A program made the translations under genes and the position numbers. Under the pieces are notes generated by a model, which saw only the letters and a program-made list of their open reading frames with translations, did not search any database and was not told the origin of the DNA. From Bacteroidota bacterium (GTDB lineage: Bacteria > Bacteroidota > Bacteroidia > Chitinophagales > Chitinophagaceae), in the NCBI GenBank assembly GCA_026391115.1, contig JAPLER010000106.1, forward strand, positions 1 to 9,232: DNA of 9,232 nt. The letters are read 5' to 3'. Shown in pieces: positions 1 through 7,100 of this stretch (the stretch's first letter is position 1; every line of letters starts with the position of its first letter).

Positions 1-86
1 AAAATTTAGACGATATTGCAGTAACACAAGCACGTAAAAAACCATTGCAAGAACTTGCTGAATTTTTAATACAGAGGGAGAATTAA
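1..86 (+). CDS. C-terminal end of an upstream gene, possibly a polyprenyl diphosphate synthase
   Basis: Only one plus-strand frame (codons starting at base 3) is open from the window edge, and it closes with TAA at 84-86. It gives the last 27 residues, ending in KPLQELAEFLIQREN. A tail of the type basic residue, Leu-x-x-Leu-Ala-x-Phe, then Arg near the extreme C-terminus is common in trans-polyprenyl diphosphate synthases, including Bacteroidota versions, so this family is my best guess. No catalytic motif (DDxxD) lies in the window, so the assignment is inference from a short tail only. The stop codon overlaps the ATG of the next gene by one base (TAATG), which implies co-transcription and probably translational coupling. 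Confidence 0.45.
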   Translation, partial: NLDDIAVTQARKKPLQELAEFLIQREN

Positions 87-307
87 TGTTTAAAAGGAAA
101 AATATGACTGAACCCAAAAATAGTAAATCATCCATTTCATATTTTATATCTTTCTTGCTTGGTATAATTATTTGCAAAGGTTTAATAAAAGCAATAGATA
201 ATCAAAAAACAGGATTGATAGTATTGTACTCAATTTCATTATTGATGATTTTAATTATGATTCTAGTTGATTTAATCAAAAGAAATAAAAACAAATCAAA
301 ACCTTAG
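86..307 (+). CDS. Small two-helix membrane protein of unknown function
   Basis: This 73-residue protein is not one I recognise. It has a basic, polar N-terminus (about residues 1-16), a hydrophobic helix at about 17-37, a short polar turn (AIDNQKTG), a second hydrophobic helix at about 43-62, and a strongly basic tail (KRNKNKSKP). The layout predicts a helical hairpin in the inner membrane with both ends in the cytoplasm. The ATG at 86 is preferred over the internal ATG at 104 because a purine-rich AGGGAG (75-80) lies five bases upstream and because it overlaps the previous stop codon. The permease start follows 31 bases after its stop, so the three plus-strand genes may form one operon. Whether it works with the permease cannot be told from sequence. 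Confidence 0.6.
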   Translation: MFKRKNMTEPKNSKSSISYFISFLLGIIICKGLIKAIDNQKTGLIVLYSISLLMILIMILVDLIKRNKNKSKP

Positions 308-338
308 CCTTTTTCATTATTTGGCAAAACAAAAAATT

Positions 339-2123
339 ATGTCTCTATTCCGTAAAAAAAATATTGATACCATTGTTGCAGATGCACAAGCCAATGCTGA
401 TGGTCATTCTACAGGTCTATCAAGAGTACTAACTTTAAAAGATTTAACTTTTTTTGGTATTGCTGCTATTATAGGTGCTGGTAGTTTTAGTAGTTTGGGT
501 AGTGCAGTTTTTAGTGGTGGCCCAGGTGTTGTTATTCTATTTATTATTTGTGGTATTGCTTGTGCTTTTACAGCTTTTTGTTATAGCGAGTTTGCTAGTC
601 GCATTCCAGTTGCAGGTAGTGCATACACTTATGCCTATGCAAGTTTTGGAGAATTATTTGCGTGGATTATTGGCTGGGCTTTGGTGATGGAATACAGTGT
701 TGGTAATATTTATGTAGCTTTTAGCTGGAGCGATTATTTCACTTCTTTCTTAGAAAAAATAAATATTCACATACCAGACTTTTTAACTTGCAGTTATGCC
801 GAGGCTAAAGGTGCTATTCACAAATTAGCAGCATGTAATGCAGTTGAAAAAGTTGATTTTTTAAGTAAAAAAGCAAATCTGGAATTGGTAAATGCCTGGA
901 ACAATGCATCACAAATTGGTGGTTTAAGGTTGATTCTTGACTTGCCAGCATTGGTAATTAATGGCTTAATTACCTACTTGGTTTTTCGTGGTGTAAAAGA
1001 GAGTAAAAACTTCAGCAACATAATGGTTATTCTAAAATTAATTGTAGTTGCTTTAGTAATAATTGTTGGTGGATATTGTGTTTTTCATTTAAACTTGTCT
1101 GGCAACTGGCATCCTGCAAATTTGCAAGGAGAACATAATTTTATGCCAAATGGATTTAGTGGTGTAATGGCTGCTGTAAGTGGTGTATTCTTTGCCTATA
1201 TTGGGTTTGATGCTGTAAGTGTACTGGCAGAGGAAAGTAAAAATCCACAAAGAGACCTACCGCGTGGAATGATTTTAAGCCTTGTTATTTGTACTGTAGT
1301 TTATATTTTACTTACCTTAGTTTTAACAGGTGCTGTTGTATATTCTAAGTTTGAAAATGTTGGTGACCCGCTTGCTTTCATTTTCGAAAAAGATAATTTG
1401 AATGTGGGTTGGATGCAATTTCTAGTTGCTATTTGTGCAGTTGTTGCAATGACAAGTGTATTACTTGTTTTTCAAATGGGGCAACCACGTATTTGGATGA
1501 GTATGAGTAGAGATGGTTTGCTACCAAAGGTTTTTCAAACCATTCACCCCAAATATAAAACACCAAGTTTTGCTACAATACTCACTGGTTTAGTAGTAGG
1601 TGTTCCTATTATTTTTACAGATAAAACCTTTGTTCTTGACTTTACAAGTATAGGAACTTTATTTGCTTTTGTATTGGTGTGTGGTGGTGTATTACTTATT
1701 CCAAGAAAAGAAAAAGAAAAGGGTAAATTTCATTTGCCATATATCAATGGACAAATTATATTTCCCTTACTCATTGTAATTTCTATTATTTTTATCACAA
1801 TTAAATTTCCAGAATACTTTCCAAGTTTATTTCATTTTGACTTTAGCACAAATGCCGATTATGCTGCAGGTAAACTAAGTTTTATGGATGTTGCAACACC
1901 TCAAATTTCTTTAATTATTTTCTGGGTTTCGTGTATTGTCCTTTCTATTTATACTTTCATAAAAAACTTTTCGCTTATTCCATTACTGGGCTTAGCAAGT
2001 TGTATGTATTTACTTACAGGAATGACAAAAACAAACTGGGCTTGGTTTATAGGATGGTTACTTATTGGGTTGGTTATTTATTTTATTTATGGTAGACATA
2101 AAAGCAAACTCAACAAAAGTTAA
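339..2123 (+). CDS. APC-superfamily amino-acid permease, cationic amino acid transporter (CAT) type
   Basis: This is an inner-membrane secondary transporter that probably imports amino acids. It has about 14 hydrophobic segments, the number typical of the CAT branch of the APC superfamily rather than the usual 12. Family signatures visible are the unwound first helix (GIAAIIGAGSF), the sixth-helix region GFDAVSVLAEESKNPQRDLP, the loop RIWMSMSRDGLLP, and the C-terminal CAT-like block GWLLIGLVIYFIYGR. I chose the ATG at 339 (594 residues): it gives MSLFRKK, a usual N-terminus for Bacteroidota members. An in-frame TTG at 321 would add only six residues. Between the third and fourth helices is a polar stretch of about 60 residues with two cysteines, longer than in minimal APC permeases. 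Substrate specificity cannot be read; basic amino acids are only suggested by the subfamily name. It lies downstream of the small membrane protein and converges on the acyltransferase gene. Confidence 0.93.
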   Translation: MSLFRKKNIDTIVADAQANADGHSTGLSRVLTLKDLTFFGIAAIIGAGSFSSLGSAVFSGGPGVVILFIICGIACAFTAFCYSEFASRIPVAGSAYTYAYASFGELFAWIIGWALVMEYSVGNIYVAFSWSDYFTSFLEKINIHIPDFLTCSYAEAKGAIHKLAACNAVEKVDFLSKKANLELVNAWNNASQIGGLRLILDLPALVINGLITYLVFRGVKESKNFSNIMVILKLIVVALVIIVGGYCVFHLNLSGNWHPANLQGEHNFMPNGFSGVMAAVSGVFFAYIGFDAVSVLAEESKNPQRDLPRGMILSLVICTVVYILLTLVLTGAVVYSKFENVGDPLAFIFEKDNLNVGWMQFLVAICAVVAMTSVLLVFQMGQPRIWMSMSRDGLLPKVFQTIHPKYKTPSFATILTGLVVGVPIIFTDKTFVLDFTSIGTLFAFVLVCGGVLLIPRKEKEKGKFHLPYINGQIIFPLLIVISIIFITIKFPEYFPSLFHFDFSTNADYAAGKLSFMDVATPQISLIIFWVSCIVLSIYTFIKNFSLIPLLGLASCMYLLTGMTKTNWAWFIGWLLIGLVIYFIYGRHKSKLNKS

Positions 2124-2126
2124 ACT

Positions 2127-2888
2127 TTAGTCAATTTTTGTAGGGTATTTTCTGTAACGTTTTAGCCCATTTTCCATTGCGGAGTAAACTTGTTGTTTCA
2201 ATACAGGTAAGTCTTTAAAGGTTAAACCTTGCACACTAATAGATTCTAAGTAAACTACTCGATTATAGCCTGGTGTTAAACTAAAAATACTTCTAAAATG
2301 TAGCCTTTCTAACGTATCAATTAATAATAATGGTTGAATATTTGTTTGCGTTTCTATAGCAACTCTAAATGCTCCATCAAAAAAATCTTTTAAAGGATTA
2401 GGTGTTTCATTAAAAGTACCTTCAGGAAACATAATAATTGACAAACCCTTTGCCAATGCAGCTTTTAAAGCCCTTACACTTTTTGCTCTATTTTCAGCAT
2501 TACTTCTATTTACTTGTATAGCTGTTGCTTTGTATATCCATCCAAAAATGGGAATTTTTATCATTTCGTATTTACCCAAAGCTCTTACTGGTTGATGGAT
2601 AGCTAAAACCACTGGTGGAATATCTAGGTATGAAATATGATTTCCTACAAATATGTATTGTTGATTTGTATTGTGTGGAGCTTCATAAATTTCTTTATGA
2701 ATAATACCTACAGTTAGGTACCAGGTTTGTGCCCAAATATGGCAAAGGGTATAAATAAAATTCCCTCCTTTTACTCCAAACATTGCAGCTATTAAAACAA
2801 ATGGCAATATCACAATCATAATAATAATGAATGTGAAAAGTGCATAGATGCAATACAATATTTGCAGGGGTTTTAATAGTTTTTTCAA
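2127..2888 (-). CDS. Lysophospholipid acyltransferase (1-acylglycerol-3-phosphate O-acyltransferase, PlsC family)
   Basis: This 253-residue protein is a membrane-bound acyltransferase expected to transfer a fatty acyl chain to lysophosphatidic acid or a similar lysolipid in phospholipid synthesis. The catalytic HX4D motif is intact (NHISYLD, His84 and Asp89), followed by the block FGWIYKATAIQVNRSN (about 115-130) and the substrate-binding FPEGTF motif (154-159), all in the normal order and spacing. One or two hydrophobic segments at about residues 10-40 anchor it in the inner membrane. Length is normal for the family. It starts 34 bases after the stop of the ureohydrolase gene on the same strand, so the two are probably co-transcribed although no pathway links them. 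Bacteroidota often carry several PlsC paralogues, so the exact acceptor, including aminolipids, is open. Confidence 0.92.
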   Translation of the reverse strand: MKKLLKPLQILYCIYALFTFIIIMIVILPFVLIAAMFGVKGGNFIYTLCHIWAQTWYLTVGIIHKEIYEAPHNTNQQYIFVGNHISYLDIPPVVLAIHQPVRALGKYEMIKIPIFGWIYKATAIQVNRSNAENRAKSVRALKAALAKGLSIIMFPEGTFNETPNPLKDFFDGAFRVAIETQTNIQPLLLIDTLERLHFRSIFSLTPGYNRVVYLESISVQGLTFKDLPVLKQQVYSAMENGLKRYRKYPTKID

Positions 2889-2922
2889 GGCAAGGAATTA
2901 GTCAAAAATATATTTGTAGCAT

Positions 2923-3993
2923 TTACTCAACATCATTCAACACATCAAGTATTGCTTTTACAAAATCACTAACCAAATAGCTTAACATCTTTCCTGTTGC
3001 AGCATTATTTCTTCCATCTTCTAGTTGTGTTGCACCTTCACAAATGTGCAAATATGCTGGTCTGCAAGTGCTTGCTGTATAAGTAAGATATTGACGAGCG
3101 TGCTGTAAACTAATACCAGCAGGGCTTGTAGCACTACTCAAAGCATTTTCAATACAATCTATATCCAATTCAATTCCACACAAAGTATCTTCTGTAAAAC
3201 CAGCAGCGTGTGCAACTGCTTGCATAAAGTTTCTTTTCTCGTGTATAAAAATATCCTCGTAAGTAATGCAATCAACAAATGGATTATTTACCATATCAAT
3301 CCACACATTTTGTGGTATATAGTTTTGATGCAAGCCCACAATACAATATTTTTCTAGATATCCATCTTCCTCTGCATATCTAAACCCATTGCCACTATGC
3401 CTTCCTTCAAGTGGTCTGTAATCTGCATGAGCATCTAAATTAATGGCATTCAATTCAGTAATATCAATCACACCTGCTTTGTGCCAACCTTTTGCTGCAC
3501 CTTTAATACAAGGATAAGAATTATTGTGTCCACCACCAATAACTAAAGGTAGTTTTTTGTTTTGTGTAATAAGGTGCATCAGTTGCTCCACTTCAGCATC
3601 TATCAATGTTACAGCGTGTCTATAAGCAGATAATTTTTCTTCGTTTTGATGTGCATTTTGTAATATTACTTCTTCAACAATATTAAAATCAAAATGCCCA
3701 ATTAACAACACTTCTTGACCATCTAAAAAATCGTTGCTTTGTATATTTAAGAATGATTGTAAGAAAGGCAACCAACTTGTATTTGCCCCTCCTACCCCAC
3801 CATTGGCTTTTACACCAATATCTTCGGGAATACCAAATAACACAAATTTAGCAGTACTATTTTTTATAGATGATTCTGTATCGGCTGTATTAGATAATAC
3901 TTGAATTCTTTCGCCAAGTTTGGTTTCAAATCTTCTTATTTTAACTTGCGATAAAACGTCTTGTTTATTGTATAGTTTAAGATGAGAAAGCAT
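2923..3993 (-). CDS. Arginase/formimidoylglutamase-family ureohydrolase
   Basis: This is a cytoplasmic dimanganese hydrolase of the ureohydrolase superfamily (arginase, agmatinase, formimidoylglutamase). Numbered from the ATG at 3993 (356 residues), all six metal ligands are present: His156 in GGGHNN, Asp187/His189/Asp191 in DAHAD, and Asp277/Asp279 in ELDID. The block RPLEGRHSGNGF after the DAHAD motif is, from memory, typical of a Bacteroidota branch usually annotated as formimidoylglutamase (histidine degradation). No other hut gene is visible in the window, so the substrate is uncertain and arginase or another guanidino-hydrolase remains possible. The frame stays open up to an ATG at 4041, but that start lies inside a terminator-like hairpin and adds 16 residues that look non-native, so the start at 3993 is preferred. 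It is followed by the acyltransferase after 34 bases. Confidence 0.87.
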   Translation of the reverse strand: MLSHLKLYNKQDVLSQVKIRRFETKLGERIQVLSNTADTESSIKNSTAKFVLFGIPEDIGVKANGGVGGANTSWLPFLQSFLNIQSNDFLDGQEVLLIGHFDFNIVEEVILQNAHQNEEKLSAYRHAVTLIDAEVEQLMHLITQNKKLPLVIGGGHNNSYPCIKGAAKGWHKAGVIDITELNAINLDAHADYRPLEGRHSGNGFRYAEEDGYLEKYCIVGLHQNYIPQNVWIDMVNNPFVDCITYEDIFIHEKRNFMQAVAHAAGFTEDTLCGIELDIDCIENALSSATSPAGISLQHARQYLTYTASTCRPAYLHICEGATQLEDGRNNAATGKMLSYLVSDFVKAILDVLNDVE

Positions 3994-4030
3994 ATTAGTA
4001 TTTTTTGTAAATGTATGGTTAAACCACAAT

Positions 4031-4080
4031 AAAAAAGTCAATAATACTTAAACTTAAAAGTTAATGTATTACTGACTTTA
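4031..4080 (-). terminator. Long AT-rich hairpin terminator after the large surface-protein gene
   Basis: Bases 4034-4055 and 4058-4079 are inverted complements over 22 positions with three mismatches. The outer seven (AAAGTCA/TGACTTT) pair perfectly and the loop is two to four bases. On the minus strand the stem ends in a run of six T (4036-4031). This is the layout of an intrinsic terminator, placed 27 bases after the stop codon of the surface-protein gene and ahead of the ureohydrolase start at 3993. Confidence 0.72.
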
Positions 4081-4106
4081 TTAAACTATGTTGTTTATAT
4101 TATAAG

Positions 4107-7100
4107 CTATTCTACCACCAACTTCTCAGCATTTACAGTTCCATCTTGCATTGTTGCTTGAATCATATAAATGCCTTTGGTTAAAAGTTTACAGTTAAAA
4201 GTCAAGCGTTTTGTTGCATTATTAAATTGTTTTACAATTCTGCCCATTGCATCAATGATTACAATTTGCTTGGAATTGGCACATTCAATATTTATAAAGC
4301 CATTTGTAGGGTTTGGATAAATAACCAATTGGTCTTTAGTCTTTGGCTCTTGGTCTTTGGATGAAACCTTTTGAGTTAAAGTAACATTGTGTTTTTTGTA
4401 ATCACTATCCCAAGCTTCAACCTCAGCAATATCATTATTAATACCTAATTCCAAATTACTAACTCCTAATTCCTTTGCACGAAGCACCAAAGTAAACAAT
4501 TCACTACCATCTTCTAATGTTTTTGCCTCAGCGTTTTTATCTGTCCACAGCATTGCAATATTGCCTGTAGCTGTAGCTTGTATATCGCTAAAATCAATAC
4601 CTAGTTTATTGTTTTCTATACCAATAAATTCATACTTGGTATTATCAAAATGAAGTGTGTATTGCATTGCTGCAAGATCTTTAAAGTTGATAGCTGATAG
4701 TGTATAGCGTGTAGTTGATGCCTGTTCTTTTCTATCCACTATCAACTCTAAACTTTTAACTGATTGCCTTGCCACAGCAGGATTCCAATCATAATTCACA
4801 TCTCCTAATTTTACTCCAACAAATGTTTGATTGGTTTTGTTGCTGGTTAAATTAGTGAACAAAATAGAATCTTTAAAAGGGAAAGGATTTGTAGTATCAG
4901 GAAAAACATAAGCACTATCTATAAACTCCCATAATCTGCTACCTTTTGTTGTGCTAGTAAATGTTGTATCTGTACCTAATATTAAGCGTTTAATTCTTAA
5001 TACATCCACACTATTTATTTGTTTATCGCCAGTTACATCTGCAGCTATTAATTTATAAGGGCTATTGAATTTTGTGGTATTTAATATATGTCTTTGTGTT
5101 AATAGTGCATCAATACTTGTTACGCCATTGGCTTTAGTAACATCATTGTTTTTTGCAGGTTTTAAAACATAATTACCGGTAGCCAAATTACTAAAACTAT
5201 ATACACCCGAAGCATCAGATTGCCCTCCAGTTGTTGTTGTTCCTTTTAAAGTAATATTTGCTTTATTTACTTTTTTGTTATTAGGTAGGCTTATAGAACC
5301 AGCAATAGAATACGTTGAAGCAACGGGCAACAAATCTGCCCAATTGGTAAATACTTTAATACCATCTATTGCACCTAAAGTTCTACCAGTGCTTCCTTCA
5401 CGCATTACTACAGATTGTATTTGTTTTAAATCAGATATTGCGGTGTCTGCAAAACTAACTGCTGGCAAAGGTTCGCTAGTTGGAATGCTTGCATCTAATA
5501 TGAATAAATGCATACTATCGTCTCTAGTACTAGAACCATTAAAAACATATTTCAATACAACTAAATAAGTTTGTCCAACATTAAATTCTGTTGTTGTAAA
5601 TTTTGGAGTTTTGGCACCAGCATTTATTTGTGCAGGTGTTAACTTAGCTCCTGTTCCCTTAGCCAATCCTATTTTAAACGTATTAGCAGTACTGCCATCA
5701 GCTACAAAAATTCGAGATCTAAAGTTTGAAACACCTGTTAAACCGCTTGTATCACAGAAATGATAGAAATAATCTGTTGCAGTGTCCTTGCCACCACTAG
5801 AATCTATTTTTAGCAAGAAGGAAGAATATAAAGAACCGCTAGAAATATTATTTGGAAGTTTAGCGTTTACATCCTGATTGCGAACATTGTTTTGGAAAGT
5901 TACAGAACCACCTAATCCAGAGCCAGCATAATTAATAAAGCTTAAAGAACTATTTTGAAATTGAATATTTTTTGCTGCACTGCCTCCTCCACTGTGGGCT
6001 TTCCAAATATTACCACCAATTGATGGATTATTTAAAGAGTCGCCATTAGCTCCTTGGTATACAAAATTTTCTTCGAATAAAACACCTGAAGTAATTACAG
6101 TTTTAAAACTTGCACTAATAGTATGTGCTGCTATAACATTATTAAATGTATATGAACTTACAGCACCAACAGAAACACCATCAACCAATACATCTTGTAC
6201 AGCATAACCACTATTGGCAATTATATTAAAAGTTTGATTGGTACCAGAAGTTACAACAACAGCACCCGATGGAGTAATAGAGCCATTTGCACCAGCAGTT
6301 GCAGTAATGGTATATGTTGTTGTATTTACAGCAAAGCTTGCACTAATGGTATGGTTTACTGTAACTGTGTTAAATGTGTATGAAGCAACTGCACCAACTG
6401 AAGTGCCATCTACCAACACATCTTGAATAATATAACCAGTATTTGGGGTAATATTAAATTTTTGAGTAGAACCAGAACTAACAGGTACTGCTCCATTTGG
6501 CGAAATACTTCCATTTGCACCAGCACTAGCTGTGATTGTATAAGTTGTACCACTTGCAATAATGCTGCTCCATTGGCTATAAAATTTAATACCATCTATA
6601 GTTCCTGCTGTTCTACCAGTACTTCCTTGTCTTATTACTACAGATTGTAATTGTTTTAAATCAGAAACAGCTGTATCAGTAAAGCTTAATGTAGCAGAAG
6701 GTTCTGTTGTTGGTATGGCAGTATTCATTACAAATAAATCAAGATTATCATCTTTCGTTGTTGTTGCATTGAAAGTGTATTTCATCACTACTAAATATGT
6801 TTGACCAATGTTATATTCTGTAGTTGTAAATACAGGAACTTTTGCACCAGCAGTTATTTGAGCAGGAGTTAATTTAGCACCAGTTCCTTTACTCAAGCCT
6901 ATTCTGAAAGTATTAGCAGTGCTACCATCTGCAACAAAAACTCTTGCTCTGAAATTAGCAACACCATTTACACCATTAGTATCGCATAAATGATAAAAAT
7001 AATCTGTAGCAGTATCTTTACCACCACTTGAATCTATTTTCATTAAGAAAGAAGTGTAATAAGAGCCAGTTTTATTGTTACTACCAATGTAGGCATTCAC

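Noticed and set aside
321..338. TTG start for the permease at 321
   Set aside because: It adds six residues before MSLFRKK, which fits a natural N-terminus; an ATG is available at 339.
475..687. Plus-strand 70-codon frame inside the permease
   Set aside because: It is a +1 shadow of the hydrophobic permease coding sequence; its Val/Leu-rich product is an artefact of GTT/GGT-rich helices.
2217..2230. Palindrome AAGGTT-A-AACCTT within the acyltransferase gene
   Set aside because: A single-base loop cannot form a hairpin, it lies inside conserved-frame coding sequence, and only six-base arms occur, so chance is likely.
4005..4015. Possible -7 element (minus strand TACATTTA) before the ureohydrolase
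   Set aside because: One mismatch to TAnnTTTG and no -33 partner; in AT-rich DNA such matches are frequent.
5275..6650. Several plus-strand frames (5275-5568, 6195-6383, 6238-6426, 6423-6650) and a minus-strand frame at 6410-6595
   Set aside because: They overlap the repeat region of the large surface protein in other frames, have no start signals and show only translated repeat composition.
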